From positions 115,431-179,430 of the forward strand of contig CADEEV010000004.1 in NCBI GenBank assembly GCA_902826455.1: a DNA stretch of 64,000 bases, read 5' to 3'. Positions 1 to 9,692 of this stretch are shown piece after piece. The stretch comes from an uncultured Acidobacteriota bacterium (lineage in GTDB: Bacteria > Acidobacteriota > Vicinamibacteria > Fen-336). A program made the position numbers and the translations under genes. The number at the start of each line of letters is the position of its first letter. The stretch's first letter is position 1. Below the pieces are notes generated by a model. That model had not been told where the DNA came from. It searched no databases and was given only the letters and a program-made list of their open reading frames with translations.

Positions 1-1437
1 CTGCTGGTCCGGGAGGTGGACGGCTGCGATCCCCTCGCGAGCCTCGCGGTGATGCGCGAGGCCGCCGCCTGGTGCCGCGCTCGCCGTGGCCCGGCCCTCG
101 TCCACGCCAAGGTGATCCGGCCCTACTCCCACTCGCTCTCCGACGACGAGGCGCTCTATCGCAGCGCCGGCGAGCGCGAGCGCGACGCCCAGCGCGATCC
201 CCTCAAGACCTTCCCCCGGCTGTTGATCGCCGAGGGCATCGTGACCGAGGAAGAGCTGGTCACGCTGCGGGAGGAGACCGACCGGGAGATCCAGAAGGCG
301 GCGGACGCGGCCTGCATCGCGCCCGTTCCGGATCCCGACTCGGCCCTGCGCCACGTCTACTCCCACGTCGATCCGACCTCGCGGGCCTTCGAGTCCCCGG
401 CGCAGCCCACGGGCGACCCCAAGACCGTCGTCGACCTCTTGAACGCCTGCCTCCACGACGAGATGGCGCGCGACAAGCGCATCGTGGTCTTCGGCGAGGA
501 CGTCGCCGATTGCAGCCGGGAACAGAGCCTCGGCGAGGTCAAGGGCAAGGGCGGAGTGTTCAAGGTCACGAACAACCTGCAGCGCCGCTTCAGTTCCGAG
601 CGCGTCTTCAACTCCCCGCTAGCCGAGGCCAACATCGTCGGCCGCGCCATCGGCATGGCCACCCGCGGCCTGAAGCCGGTCGTGGAGATCCAGTTCTTCG
701 ACTACATCTGGCCGGCCTACATGCAGATCCGCAACGAGCTCGCCCTGATCCGCTGGCGCTCGAACGGGGCCTTCAAGTGCCCGGTGGTGATCCGCGTGAC
801 CTACGGCGGCTACCTGCAGGGCGGCGCCGTGTACCACAGCCAGTGCGGCGAGGTCCTCTTCACCCACATCCCGGGGCTGCGCGTCGTGATCCCCTCGAAC
901 GCCCAGGACGCCAACGGCCTCCTGCGCACGGCGATCCGCAGCGACGACCCCGTGCTGTTCCTCGAACACAAGCATCTGTACCGGCAGACCTACAACAAGG
1001 GCATCTATCCGGGGCCCGAGTACATGATCCCGTTCGGCAAGGCGGCGACCCCGCGCGTCGGCGAGGACCTGACGATCGTGACCTTCGGCGCGCTGGTGCA
1101 GCGCTCGCTCGTCGCCGCGCGCAAGGCCGAGACGGAAGGCCTGAGCGTCGAGGTCATCGACCTGCGCAGCCTGGCGCCCTACGACTGGGACACGATCGCC
1201 GCGAGCGTCAAGAAGACCGGCCGCGTGATCGTGGCCCAGGAAGACCAGCGCTCCTGGGGCTATACGGCCGAGCTTGCCGCCCGTATCGGCGAGGAGTTGT
1301 TCGAGTACCTGGATGCGCCGGTGAAGCGCATCGGCGCCCTCGACTGCTTCGTCGGCTACAGCCCCGTGCTCGAGGACGCGATCCTGCCCCAGACCGAGGA
1401 CATCCTGACGGCCATCCGAGACATCACCCGGTACTAG
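1..1437 (+). CDS. Fused ThDP-dependent 2-oxoacid dehydrogenase E1 alpha/beta subunit (3' part)
   Basis: The reading frame is already open at base 1, so the start lies outside the window. The first ~95 visible residues are the end of an E1 alpha subunit (DGCDP, then [13 protein letters not shown], and [14 protein letters not shown]). The rest is a complete E1 beta-type transketolase domain with [18 protein letters not shown], the pyrimidine-binding part and the transketolase C domain ending at the TAG at 1435. The GEDVA..GGVFKVT pattern is most like branched-chain 2-oxoacid dehydrogenases (2-oxoisovalerate), which decarboxylate the oxoacid on thiamine diphosphate and pass the acyl group to the E2 lipoyl domain. 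Alpha and beta are separate genes in many bacteria; here they are one polypeptide. The E2 and E3 genes are not in the window, so substrate choice (branched-chain, pyruvate or acetoin) stays open. Confidence 0.88.
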   Translation: MLVREVDGCDPLASLAVMREAAAWCRARRGPALVHAKVIRPYSHSLSDDEALYRSAGERERDAQRDPLKTFPRLLIAEGIVTEEELVTLREETDREIQKAADAACIAPVPDPDSALRHVYSHVDPTSRAFESPAQPTGDPKTVVDLLNACLHDEMARDKRIVVFGEDVADCSREQSLGEVKGKGGVFKVTNNLQRRFSSERVFNSPLAEANIVGRAIGMATRGLKPVVEIQFFDYIWPAYMQIRNELALIRWRSNGAFKCPVVIRVTYGGYLQGGAVYHSQCGEVLFTHIPGLRVVIPSNAQDANGLLRTAIRSDDPVLFLEHKHLYRQTYNKGIYPGPEYMIPFGKAATPRVGEDLTIVTFGALVQRSLVAARKAETEGLSVEVIDLRSLAPYDWDTIAASVKKTGRVIVAQEDQRSWGYTAELAARIGEELFEYLDAPVKRIGALDCFVGYSPVLEDAILPQTEDILTAIRDITRY

Positions 1438-1450
1438 GGCGTCAAGACCG

Positions 1451-1975
1451 TCACTTCGCGTCCTGCTGCATGTCCGTGAACTGCTCGACCCGGGCCAGAG
1501 CCTGTCGCTCGATGGCCTTTGCGAGGTCCTTTCGTGAGACATGCTCGGATGAGAGCATGCTGAAGACGGGGATCATCCCGCGCTTCTCCGGATCGCGTGC
1601 CCAGATGCCCGGCTCCCGAATCTCGGCAACCACACGCACCAGGATCGGATCCTGCGTCCTCTGGCCCAGGTAGCTCTCGACCTGGACCACGAACAGCGGC
1701 ATGAGGCCGTTGGGCTTGTCCTGCACGTCGAAGCCGACCTTCGTGAGTCGTTCCCGCACGGCCTCCGCGAGCCGGGTGCGGAGCTCGAGGCGCCTGGCGT
1801 TGGAGAGACCGGATAACTGCTCTGCGAGGTCTCCGGGCAGCGGGATGGGCAGCGCGACCTTGACCTCGACGTTCACGTCGCCCAGACCGTCGATCCGTAC
1901 GGCGATCGGCCCGCGTGAGCCGGGTTGCGGAGCGCCGAGAGACAGGAGCAACGCCGCCGTCGCGATGATGTTCAT
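1451..1975 (-). CDS. Hypothetical secreted protein
   Basis: This 174-residue protein of unknown function starts with a short hydrophobic leader (MNIIATAALLLSLGA), so export is likely although the signal peptide is short. The mature part is a mixed alpha/beta sequence with no motif I recognise. It converges on the E1 gene and lies 12 nt downstream of the cupin gene in the same direction, so it may be the last gene of the PTS operon. Coding potential is supported by the clean fit between neighbours and its ordinary composition. Confidence 0.6.
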   Translation of the reverse strand: MNIIATAALLLSLGAPQPGSRGPIAVRIDGLGDVNVEVKVALPIPLPGDLAEQLSGLSNARRLELRTRLAEAVRERLTKVGFDVQDKPNGLMPLFVVQVESYLGQRTQDPILVRVVAEIREPGIWARDPEKRGMIPVFSMLSSEHVSRKDLAKAIERQALARVEQFTDMQQDAK

Positions 1976-1987
1976 CTCGTCTGTCGC

Positions 1988-2395
1988 CTAGGGCTTGTTC
2001 GTGCCCTGGCGGCCGTAGCGGTCTTCGAGGCGCACGACGTCCTCGAGCTCGGGGGTCGAGACCTCGATGATGTCGACGTCCGTGATGCCGGTCATCCGGT
2101 GCACGGTGCCGGGCGTGATGTGGAAGACGTCGCCGGGGTTCATCTCGATCCTGCGGAGCTCGCCCGCGTCGCCCGCCGGCTTCGTCTCGAAGAGCAGCTT
2201 CCCCGACTGGATCAGGATCGTCTCGTCCTTCACGTGGTGGTACTGGAGCGAGAGGCTCTCCCCCGCCTTCACGTGGAGGATCTTGCCGACGTAGCGCTCG
2301 GTCCGGGCCCACCAGATCTCGTGACCCCAGGGTTTGTCGACCTTCTTCGCCTCAAAGGACACCGTGCTGCTCCTTGAATCCTGCAAGTATGCCAT
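1988..2395 (-). CDS. Cupin-domain protein, mannose-6-phosphate isomerase type II-like
   Basis: A 135-residue single cupin. It shows KPWGHEIWW near the N-terminus, the first metal-binding motif around SLQYHHVKDETI, the second around HITPGTVHRMTG, and the tail STPELEDVVRLEDRYGR. These features are shared with the C-terminal isomerase half of bifunctional ManC/AlgA proteins, so the likely activity is interconversion of mannose-6-phosphate and fructose-6-phosphate or binding of a related sugar phosphate. It has no guanylyltransferase half. Its ATG overlaps the ptsH stop by one base (TGATG), which implies translational coupling. A GDP-mannose 4,6-dehydratase gene at 55730 shows that the organism uses GDP-mannose. 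Confidence 0.75.
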   Translation of the reverse strand: MAYLQDSRSSTVSFEAKKVDKPWGHEIWWARTERYVGKILHVKAGESLSLQYHHVKDETILIQSGKLLFETKPAGDAGELRRIEMNPGDVFHITPGTVHRMTGITDVDIIEVSTPELEDVVRLEDRYGRQGTNKP

Positions 2396-2661
2396 CAGGC
2401 CTCGCCGAAGCCGCCCTCGACCAGCGCCGTCAGGGCCTCTACGCAGGCGGCCTCGTCGTCGCCGTCGATCACCAGCGTGAGGCGGGTGCCGCGCGATGCG
2501 GCCAGCAGCAGGATCCCCAGGATGGACTTGCCGTCCACCGTCCGGGTCGCGTTGTTGACCGTGACGCGGGCCCGGAAGCGGCTCGCGGCCTGGACGAAGC
2601 GCGCCGCCGCCCGGGCGTGGAGACCCAGCCGGTTCCGGATCTCCACCTCGCGCCGGATCAC
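2395..2661 (-). CDS. ptsH: Phosphocarrier protein HPr
   Basis: This 88-residue protein has both HPr phosphorylation sites: His15 in NRLGLHARAAA, phosphorylated by PEP via enzyme I, and Ser46 in VDGKSILGILLLA, the site used by HPr kinase/phosphorylase. HprK is encoded four genes upstream in the same operon, so Ser46 control is expected. Start is GTG, with GTGA overlap to the EIIA gene. No sugar permease or enzyme I is nearby, so the role is more likely regulatory than transport. Confidence 0.93.
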   Translation of the reverse strand: MIRREVEIRNRLGLHARAAARFVQAASRFRARVTVNNATRTVDGKSILGILLLAASRGTRLTLVIDGDDEAACVEALTALVEGGFGEA

Positions 2662-3056
2662 GCCTGCTTCTTCTCGAGCAGCTCGCTCGCGACGTAGATC
2701 GCGCCCTTGCCCTGGTCGCGGATCACCCGCGCCACCTCGAGCAGCTCGCCTTCTCGCAGGGTGCTGACCTTGATCAGCATCGGCAGGTTCACGCCCGTCA
2801 CGATCTCGACGTCCGGCGCCAGGAACGGCAGGCTGACGTTGGTCGGCGTGCCGCCGAACATGTCGGTCAGGATCAGGGCCGGGGGCCCGCCCACCTCGGC
2901 GAGCGCATGGCCGATCGCGGCCTGTGCCGCGGCCATGTCGTCGCTCCAGCCCACCGAGACCGCCGCGACCCGGGGCATCTCCCCGACGATCTCGGTCGCC
3001 GCCTTCACGAGTTCGACGGCCACCTGCCCGTGGCTCACCACGACGACGCCGATCAC
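2658..3056 (-). CDS. PTS system EIIA component, mannose family
   Basis: A 132-residue EIIA-Man fold protein. It begins MIGVVVVSHGQVA with the phosphoacceptor His9, and carries the family signature ILTDMFGGTPTNVS in the middle. It would accept a phosphoryl group from HPr. No EIIB, EIIC or EIID gene is adjacent, so this is the orphan type found beside rapZ and hprK in many diderm genomes, where it probably acts as a regulator. GTG start, coupled by GTGA overlap to rapZ upstream and to ptsH downstream. Confidence 0.9.
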   Translation of the reverse strand: MIGVVVVSHGQVAVELVKAATEIVGEMPRVAAVSVGWSDDMAAAQAAIGHALAEVGGPPALILTDMFGGTPTNVSLPFLAPDVEIVTGVNLPMLIKVSTLREGELLEVARVIRDQGKGAIYVASELLEKKQA

Positions 3057-3937
3057 GGGAGCTTCACGTCGCGGTGCCGGACGCTCGGCGAGTAGCCCCG
3101 CTCGGCCAGCGCCTTGCCGAGCTCGTTCGCGATCATGACCGAGCGATGCTTGCCGCCCGTGCAGCCGATGGCCACAGTGAGATAGCTCTTGCCTTCCTTC
3201 ACGTAGCGCGGGATCACGAAGCCCAGGAACGAAAGCACTTTCTTCAGGAACTTGGCCGTGTCGGGCTGCGCCTTCATGTAGCGGATCACCGGCGCGTCGT
3301 TGCCGGTCAGACGCCGCAGCCGCCGCACGAAGTTGGGATTGGGCAGGAAACGCAGGTCGAAGACCAGGTCCGCCTCGGAGGGCAGCCCGTGCTTGAAGCC
3401 GAAGGACAGGATCGAGATCACCGTCTCCTGGCCCTCCGGCCGGCGCTCGTAGTGCTCCTTCACGTAGTCGCGGAGCTGATGCACCGTGAAGGCCGAGGTG
3501 TCGAGGATGCGGTCGGCCATCTTGCGGATCCGGGCCAGGGCGGCGCGCTCGGTGTTGATGCCCTCGGTCACGGGCTCGTTGAGCGCCATGGGATGCGGCC
3601 GGCGCGTCTCGCTGAAGCGCCGCATCAGGACCTTCGAGTCGGCCTCGAGGAACAACAACGAGGCCTTCACGCCGCGGGCCCTTATCGCGAGGTAGGCGGC
3701 CGGCAGGCGCCGCACGAAGTCCCGCTCGCGCACGTCCACCACCAGCGCCGAGCGGTGCAGGTCGGGCGAGTCGCGGATCAGGTCGGCGAAGGGGGGGATC
3801 AGGGCCGTCGGCAGGTTGTCGACGCAGAACCAGCCGGCGTCCTCGAGGGCCCGCATCACGTGGGTCTTGCCCGACCCCGACAGGCCCGTGATCACGAGGA
3901 TCTCGGCGCTGCCCTTCTTCGCCCGCGTCGTGGTCAC
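3053..3937 (-). CDS. rapZ: RNase adapter RapZ / YvcJ-family nucleotide-binding protein
   Basis: 294 residues from a GTG that overlaps the hprK stop (GTGA at 3937-3934). Walker A GLSGSGKT is at residues 18-25, followed by the family motif GWFCVDNLP. The C-terminal half has FGFKHGLPSEADLVFDLRFLPNP and GCTGGKHRSV, both diagnostic of RapZ. In E. coli RapZ steers small RNAs that control GlmS to RNase E; in other bacteria it binds nucleotides or UDP-GlcNAc with less clear roles. The position between hprK and the EIIA gene is the classic neighbourhood for this family. Confidence 0.94.
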   Translation of the reverse strand: MTTTRAKKGSAEILVITGLSGSGKTHVMRALEDAGWFCVDNLPTALIPPFADLIRDSPDLHRSALVVDVRERDFVRRLPAAYLAIRARGVKASLLFLEADSKVLMRRFSETRRPHPMALNEPVTEGINTERAALARIRKMADRILDTSAFTVHQLRDYVKEHYERRPEGQETVISILSFGFKHGLPSEADLVFDLRFLPNPNFVRRLRRLTGNDAPVIRYMKAQPDTAKFLKKVLSFLGFVIPRYVKEGKSYLTVAIGCTGGKHRSVMIANELGKALAERGYSPSVRHRDVKLP

Positions 3938-4902
3938 GCTTCTCCCCGCCGGATCATGGCGTCCACCCTGGCCGCCAGCGTCCGGGCCGCATCGTAGCCG
4001 CGTTCCTTGAGGAGCTGGTTGCGCGAGGCGACCTCGACCAGGAGCGCCACGTTCCGTCCGGGCGCCACCGGCATCCGGACCAGGGGAACGGGCAGCCCGA
4101 GGATGTCGACCGACTCGTTCGACAGCCCCAGCCGGTCGTACTCGCGGCCGCTCTCCCAGCGCTCGAGGTTCACCACCAGCTCGAGGCGCTTGGAGAGCCG
4201 GATCGCCGACACGCCGTAGAGGTCCTTGATGTTGATGACGCCGAGGCCACGCAGCTCCATGTGGTACCGCGTCAGGTCGGGCGACGCGCCGAACAGCGAG
4301 TCCCCCATCTTCTTGATCTCGACCACGTCGTCGGCCACCAGTCGATGGCCGCGGTCGATCAGCTCGAGGGCGCACTCGGACTTGCCGATGCCGCTGTCGC
4401 CGGTGATCAGGACGCCCAGGCCGAACACGTCCATCAGCACCGAGTGCTGGTGCACGCGCTCGGCCAGGCGCTCGTCGAGGAAGGTCGAGAGCTGCTTGAT
4501 GAACGCGGTCGAGTCCATGGACGTGGCGAGCAAAGCGATCCCGCGGGCCTCGGCGGCCTCGGCCAGCTCCCGCGGGGGCTTCAGCCCCTTCGTCACGACG
4601 AAGCAGGAGATCCTCCGGCGGCACAGCTTCCGCAGGATCGCGGCCCGGGCGGCGCGATCGAGCTTGCGCAGGTAGCTGATCTCGCTGCCGCCCACGATCT
4701 GCACGCGTCCGTAGCGGATGTAGTCCGTGTGGCCCGACAGGGCGAGACCGGGACGCTGCACCCGCGACAGCAGGATGCCGCGCTTGAGCCCTGCCTGTCC
4801 CGAGACGAGTCGCAGGCCCAGGGCCGCCGCTTCGCGGCCGACGAGGGCGGACACCAGCACGAGGGGAGCCTTGGGCGCGACGGCCCCCAGACGACGCGCC
4901 AA
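3934..4902 (-). CDS. hprK: HPr kinase/phosphorylase
   Basis: 322 residues. The N-terminal HprK domain contains a characteristic GHTDYIRYGRVQIVGGSEI stretch. The C-terminal kinase domain has the P-loop GDSGIGKS at residues 168-175, then LVADDVVEI and ELRGLGVINI. It phosphorylates or dephosphorylates HPr at Ser46 in response to the energy state. The start is TTG at 4902, three bases after the hpf stop; no ATG or GTG fits better without removing the first strand of the N domain. Stop overlaps the rapZ start. Confidence 0.95.
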   Translation of the reverse strand: MARRLGAVAPKAPLVLVSALVGREAAALGLRLVSGQAGLKRGILLSRVQRPGLALSGHTDYIRYGRVQIVGGSEISYLRKLDRAARAAILRKLCRRRISCFVVTKGLKPPRELAEAAEARGIALLATSMDSTAFIKQLSTFLDERLAERVHQHSVLMDVFGLGVLITGDSGIGKSECALELIDRGHRLVADDVVEIKKMGDSLFGASPDLTRYHMELRGLGVINIKDLYGVSAIRLSKRLELVVNLERWESGREYDRLGLSNESVDILGLPVPLVRMPVAPGRNVALLVEVASRNQLLKERGYDAARTLAARVDAMIRRGEA

Positions 4903-4905
4903 CGA

Positions 4906-5451
4906 CTACGCCTCGGGCTCGATCAGGCCCAGGTGGCCGTCCTGGCGGCGGTAGAGGACGCTGACCTGCTCGGTGCCGGCGTTCCGGAACACGACGAGCC
5001 CGTGAGCGCTCCCCTCGATCTCGAGGGCGGCTTCCTCGACCGTCATGGGCTTGGCCACGAAGCGCCGGCTGCGGAAGATGCGCGTCGGGCTCTCGGCCCG
5101 CTTCTCGCGCACCGCCACGGAAGGCGCGTTCCAGGCCGGGGTGCCCCGCGCCGGGCCGCGACGCTTGCGTTCCTGGCGCTTGCCCATCTGGCGCTGGGCC
5201 TGCCGGGCGATCTTGTCGATGACGGTGGTCAGGGCCACGCCCGGATCGCCCGACTCCTCGGTGGCGGCCAGCACCAGGTGGGGCGAGCGCACGCTGACCT
5301 CGGCGATCTGGCGGTGCTTGTCGGCGGCCAGCACCACGTGGGCGTCGGTGATCCCGTGGAGCACCCGCTCCAGCTTCTTGAGCTTCTTCTCGGCCAGCGC
5401 GCGCAGCTCCGGGGCGACCTCGGTCTGACGTCCCGTGTACTCGATCCTCAT
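4906..5451 (-). CDS. hpf: Ribosome hibernation promoting factor, long form
   Basis: 181 residues. The N-terminal S30AE/YfiA domain starts MRIEYTGRQTEVAPELRALAEKK. A basic linker follows and then the C-terminal dimerisation domain (RSRRFVAKPMTVEEAALEIEG...HGLVVFRN). That long-form layout forms 100S ribosome dimers without RMF. A good ribosome binding site (GGAGG, five bases before ATG) fixes the start. It lies between rpoN and hprK, a gene order common in proteobacteria-like genomes, where HPF modulates ribosomes in slow growth. Confidence 0.94.
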   Translation of the reverse strand: MRIEYTGRQTEVAPELRALAEKKLKKLERVLHGITDAHVVLAADKHRQIAEVSVRSPHLVLAATEESGDPGVALTTVIDKIARQAQRQMGKRQERKRRGPARGTPAWNAPSVAVREKRAESPTRIFRSRRFVAKPMTVEEAALEIEGSAHGLVVFRNAGTEQVSVLYRRQDGHLGLIEPEA

Positions 5452-5482
5452 GGGCGCCTCCGTTCTCGTCGGTTACGAGCGG

Positions 5483-6910
5483 CTAGTGGACCGACCTCCG
5501 CAGGTTCGAAGGAGGGATGCGCAGCTCTTCACGGTACTTCGCGACGGTGCGGCGGGCCAGGGGCAGGCCTTCGCGGCCGAGGGTCTCGGCGATCTGGGAG
5601 TCCGAGAGCGGCCGGGCCCCGTCCTCGCTCTCGATCATCTTCCGGATCCGGTCCTTGATCGTGACCGAGCTCACGGCCTCCCCCATGTTCGAGGTGATGC
5701 CGCTGTGGAAGAAGAAGCGCAGCTCGTAGACGCCGCGCGGCGTGTGCATGTACTTGTTCGCCACCACCCGCGAGACCGTCGACTCGTGCATGCCGATGTC
5801 GTTCGCGACGTCGCGCAGCACGAGGGGCCGGAGGTGGGCGACGCCGTGGTCGAGGAAGCCGCGCTGGTGCTTCACGATCGACTCGGACACCTTGTAGATC
5901 GTGCGCTGGCGCTGGTCGACGCTCTTCAGGAGCCACAGCGCGCTGCGCAGCTTGTCCTTCACGTAGTCGCGGGTCTCCTGGGAGTTGCCCTCGCGGTTGT
6001 CGAGCATGCGGCGGTAGGTGGAGCTGATGCGCAGCTTCGGCAGCCCGTCGTCGTTGAGGACGACCTTGTAGTCGTCCCCCTCCTTGACGATGTACACGTC
6101 GGGCAGCACGTAGGTCGAGCTGTTCGGGCTGTACTTGCGGCCCGGCTTCGGGTCGAGGCGCCGGATCACCTCGAGGTGGTGGGACACCTCGTCGGGCGTC
6201 AGGCCCATGTGCCGGCCGATCTCGGTGTACTGGTGGCTCTGGAGCTGCTTCAGGTGGTCGCGGACCATGAGGTCCGTCGGCGTGTTCTCGAGGCCGAGCT
6301 GCCGCAGCTGGAGCCGCAGGCATTCCGAGAGGTCGCGGGCGGCGATCCCGGGCGGGTCGAGGGTCTGGACGACGGCCAGCGCCTTCTCGACCTCCGCGGC
6401 CGGGAACGGGCCCATGTTCGCGATCTCCTCGACCGAGGCCCGCAGCATGCCGTCCTCGTCGAGGTTGTGGATGATCGCGTCGCCGATCTCGAGGATCAGC
6501 TCGTCGGAGACCGACATGTGGAGCTGCCAGGAGAGGTGGTCGTAGAGATCCGGGGGCTCGGTGAGCGTGTTCTCGATCGGCGGCATCTCGGGGATGTCGG
6601 CATTGCGCGGCCGGCGGTCGCCCTTGTCGTCGAGGTAGTCCTCGAAGAACTTCTCGACGTCGATGTCCTTCAGGGGGTCGTTGCGCTCGGCCTCCTCCCC
6701 GGCCTCCTGGTTCGCGACCTCGTCCGTCGACATCGTCTCCTGGACGGGCACCTCCTCGAGCAGGGGGTTCTCCATCACCTCCTGCTCCAGCACCTCCGCG
6801 AGCTCGAGGGTGGTGAGGGGCAGCAGCTTGATGGCCTGCTGCAGCGACGGCGTGAGGATCAGCCGCTGGGAGAGACGAGTCGAAAGGCCTAGTTTTTGAA
6901 GGATGGCCAA
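5483..6910 (-). CDS. rpoN: RNA polymerase sigma-54 factor
   Basis: 475 residues. Region I is glutamine- and leucine-rich (LSQRLILTPSLQQAIKLLPL) and contacts the activator. An acidic region II, the core-binding domain and the HTH follow. The C-terminus carries the RpoN box ARRTVAKYRE, which binds the -24 promoter element. The start is TTG at 6910. At least one cognate activator is encoded in the window (57051-58466). Neighbours lptB upstream and hpf downstream match the classic lptB-rpoN-hpf order. Confidence 0.96.
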   Translation of the reverse strand: MAILQKLGLSTRLSQRLILTPSLQQAIKLLPLTTLELAEVLEQEVMENPLLEEVPVQETMSTDEVANQEAGEEAERNDPLKDIDVEKFFEDYLDDKGDRRPRNADIPEMPPIENTLTEPPDLYDHLSWQLHMSVSDELILEIGDAIIHNLDEDGMLRASVEEIANMGPFPAAEVEKALAVVQTLDPPGIAARDLSECLRLQLRQLGLENTPTDLMVRDHLKQLQSHQYTEIGRHMGLTPDEVSHHLEVIRRLDPKPGRKYSPNSSTYVLPDVYIVKEGDDYKVVLNDDGLPKLRISSTYRRMLDNREGNSQETRDYVKDKLRSALWLLKSVDQRQRTIYKVSESIVKHQRGFLDHGVAHLRPLVLRDVANDIGMHESTVSRVVANKYMHTPRGVYELRFFFHSGITSNMGEAVSSVTIKDRIRKMIESEDGARPLSDSQIAETLGREGLPLARRTVAKYREELRIPPSNLRRSVH

Positions 6911-6922
6911 GGGCTGCGGTTC

Positions 6923-7657
6923 CTAGAGCGACTCGTCCAGTCGGAAAGTCTCGCCGAGGTAGACCCGACGCACTTCTTCGTCGGCAGCGAGCTCCCCTGG
7001 GGTTCCCGAGCGAAAGACCTCACCGCCCGTGAGGATATAAGCGCGATCCGTGATTTTCAAGGTTTCGCGCACGTTGTGGTCTGTGATCAGGACCCCGATG
7101 CCGCGGTTCTTCAGGTGCTGGATCAGGGCCTGGATGTCGCTGACGGCGATCGGGTCGATGCCCGCGAAGGGCTCGTCCAGCAGCATGAAGGTCGGCGACG
7201 TCGCCAGGGCCCGGCAGATCTCGAGGCGGCGCCGCTCGCCGCCGGACAGGGTGTAGGCCGGCTGCTTCGCGATCTTCTGGATGCCCAGCTCCTCGAGCAG
7301 CGCCCGGGCGCGCGCGCGCTGCTCGGCGGGCGGCAGGCCCAGGGTCTCCAGGATCGCCGTCACGTTCTGTTCCGCGGTCAGCTTGCGGAAGACGCTCGCC
7401 TCCTGAGGCAGGTAGCCGATCCCGGCCCGGGCCCGCTGGTACATGGGCAGGCCCGTGATGTCGCGATCCCCCAGGAACACCTGGCCGCTGTCGGGTCGCG
7501 CCAGGCCGACGACCATGTAGAACGTCGTCGTCTTCCCGGCGCCGTTCGGGCCCAGCAGGCCCACCACTTCCCCTTCGTGGATGCCGAGGGCCACGTGGTT
7601 CACAACCACGCGTCGGCCGTAGGACTTGGTGAGGGCGCGGGCCTCGAGGAGGCTCAC
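6923..7657 (-). CDS. lptB: LPS export ABC transporter ATP-binding protein LptB
   Basis: 244 residues. Walker [11 protein letters not shown]-loop, the signature [10 protein letters not shown] and Walker [14 protein letters not shown] are all present; [11 protein letters not shown] and [10 protein letters not shown] are typical of LptB. It powers extraction of LPS from the inner membrane together with LptF/LptG, which are not in this window. GTG start, GTGA overlap with the upstream lptC/A-like gene, and 12 nt before rpoN. Confidence 0.95.
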   Translation of the reverse strand: MSLLEARALTKSYGRRVVVNHVALGIHEGEVVGLLGPNGAGKTTTFYMVVGLARPDSGQVFLGDRDITGLPMYQRARAGIGYLPQEASVFRKLTAEQNVTAILETLGLPPAEQRARARALLEELGIQKIAKQPAYTLSGGERRRLEICRALATSPTFMLLDEPFAGIDPIAVSDIQALIQHLKNRGIGVLITDHNVRETLKITDRAYILTGGEVFRSGTPGELAADEEVRRVYLGETFRLDESL

Positions 7658-9651
7658 TGAGGAGCGGGCTCCTGCTTCAAGATCGTCTCGGTGCGCCCTT
7701 CCTCTTCACCATCCACGAGGATCGTATCGTCGCCCACCTTGAAGGTCAAAGAACGGCCGCGCGTCTGGCGGTCGGCCTCGACGAGCACCACGTTGTCCCC
7801 CGTGAGCACCATGGTCTCGTCGGCGGGTGTGTAGACGCCGCGCCGGCCGGTCGCCTTCCGGATCCCCTGCTCGACCGATACCGGCTCGCCGGCCACGAGC
7901 TTGTCGACGGCGTTTCCGTCGGGGGTCAGCGTGATCGTGGCCTTCGGGCTGACGGTCGAGATGTCGCCCTGCTTGATCGTGACGTCGCCGTTGTAGACGA
8001 TCCGGCCGGCCCCTTCCTCGTAGACCATGTCCTTTCCGCGTCCCTCGACCGCGGCCGGCTCCGGGTCGCCGGGCTTCGACGCTCGCGGGTGCAGGAGCGA
8101 CACGACGCCCTCGCTGCCGATCAGGCGCCGGGCGCCCTTGGCGTCCTCCTCGAGCACCAGCCGGGGCGCCCGGATCTCGTCGCGGCCCGAGCGCAGCAGC
8201 GCGCCGTCCTCGTACAACGCCGACTTCTTCGCCTGGGTGTATGCGAAGCGCGCGCTCGTCACGAGGGTGGGCGCGTCCTCGCCCGACAGCAGCCCCGTGC
8301 GCACGCTTCCCGTGCGGCGCCGGAGCAGGTGCCGGACGTTGCGCACCGCGTTCACGTCGCCGGTATCGGGGATGATGTCGATCGTCTCCGCCTGCAGGTC
8401 GCCCGCCTCCTGGTGGATCTTCGGATCCTCCTGCAGCCGCAGCGAGCCGCCCTGCGTGTAGCGCGCGAAGCCGCTCGTGGCCTTGTCCCCGGGGCGCGAG
8501 AACGTCACGTTCTCGTCGAAGTCCATGCGCTCGGTCTCCCCGGTCTCCGGGTTCAGCTTGCCGCGGATCCGGTTGGCGGTGACGAGTCGCGGCTGGGGAT
8601 CCTTGCCCACCGTCTCCGCGAGCATCCGACACTCCTTGTTGCCGCGCCACTTCTCGGCCCGGCCCGCCGCGTCGAAATCGAAGGTCAGGACGTCGGCGTC
8701 GATGGTGCGGCGCTCGGGGCGTTGCTTCGGTCCCGGCAGCAGCACCAGGCGCGCTCCGCCCTGGGCCACGGTCTTCTCGAGGGTGCGATCGGGCCGGAAG
8801 CTCAGGAAGAGCCGGCGCGAGCGCAGGTCCCGCATCCCTCCGCCCGCCGCGGCCACCGCCTGCATGCCCGGGAGCACGTCCGCGCCGCTGGTCTTCAGCA
8901 CCACGCTGCCGCTGGCCACGGCCGAGCTGACGAGGCGCGTCGCCGGGTCGAAGGACAGGGCGAGGTCGTCGCTCCGGAGCTGGTCGCGGCCCTGGTCGAG
9001 GGCTACGTCGCCCTGGAAGCGCATCAGGCCCTGGGACCGCAGCAGCGTCGCGCGCCGGCTCTTGATCAGCGTCGGCGGCTTGCCGTCCTCGCTCTCGATC
9101 CGGAACGCCACGTCGGCCGGCATGGCGATGCGACCCGACTCGCCGTCGTACTGGACGCCCGTCGAGCTCCCGGTGAGGCCCTTGCGCAGGTACCGGGCCG
9201 GTCCGTCGGTCTTCGCCATGCCGCGGTCGCTGCGGTAGGTGAGATCGTCGGTCTCGACCTGCAGCCCGTCCGTGGTCTCGATCTTGACGTGGCCCCGGAA
9301 CACGACGCGACCCTGCTTCTCGTTGTACGCCGCCTCGTCCGAGCGGATCGTCAGGGTCCCTTCCTTGCCCTCCTGGACGTAGAGCGACTTGACGGTCACG
9401 CCCCGCAGCCGCATCGCCTCGCCCTCCTGCCCCACGAGGCCCTCGTACTCGATCGTCGTGCGCTCCTTGCCGTCCTTGTACATCCGGTAGACGCCGTTCG
9501 TCTGGTGGGTCTCGGTGACGGGCTTCGATGGCGCGCCGGCGGACGGGCCGCTCACCGGCGTCGCGGGCGCGCGCCGAAGGCTCAAGGCCACGGCGGCGAC
9601 GAGCGCGACGCACACGGCGACGAGCGCCATCCGCACGGCCTTCATGCTCAT
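7654..9651 (-). CDS. Large LptC/LptA (OstA)-like periplasmic LPS transport protein
   Basis: 665 residues with an N-terminal membrane anchor (about residues 7-25). The region to ~residue 130 resembles LptC ([17 protein letters not shown]). Repeated OstA/LptA-like beta stretches follow, for example [25 protein letters not shown], written here in pieces, and near the end [17 protein letters not shown] with [13 protein letters not shown]. LptC is normally ~190 and LptA ~180 residues, so this single protein could supply both the LptC anchor and the periplasmic bridge, with extra beta modules between them. It is directly coupled to lptB, which supports an Lpt role. The fusion reading is inference from sequence pattern. 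Confidence 0.8.
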   Translation of the reverse strand: MSMKAVRMALVAVCVALVAAVALSLRRAPATPVSGPSAGAPSKPVTETHQTNGVYRMYKDGKERTTIEYEGLVGQEGEAMRLRGVTVKSLYVQEGKEGTLTIRSDEAAYNEKQGRVVFRGHVKIETTDGLQVETDDLTYRSDRGMAKTDGPARYLRKGLTGSSTGVQYDGESGRIAMPADVAFRIESEDGKPPTLIKSRRATLLRSQGLMRFQGDVALDQGRDQLRSDDLALSFDPATRLVSSAVASGSVVLKTSGADVLPGMQAVAAAGGGMRDLRSRRLFLSFRPDRTLEKTVAQGGARLVLLPGPKQRPERRTIDADVLTFDFDAAGRAEKWRGNKECRMLAETVGKDPQPRLVTANRIRGKLNPETGETERMDFDENVTFSRPGDKATSGFARYTQGGSLRLQEDPKIHQEAGDLQAETIDIIPDTGDVNAVRNVRHLLRRRTGSVRTGLLSGEDAPTLVTSARFAYTQAKKSALYEDGALLRSGRDEIRAPRLVLEEDAKGARRLIGSEGVVSLLHPRASKPGDPEPAAVEGRGKDMVYEEGAGRIVYNGDVTIKQGDISTVSPKATITLTPDGNAVDKLVAGEPVSVEQGIRKATGRRGVYTPADETMVLTGDNVVLVEADRQTRGRSLTFKVGDDTILVDGEEEGRTETILKQEPAPQ

Positions 9652-9692
9652 CAGGGGTCGATTCTATCGTGGGGGGCCGTGGCCCCTGAACG

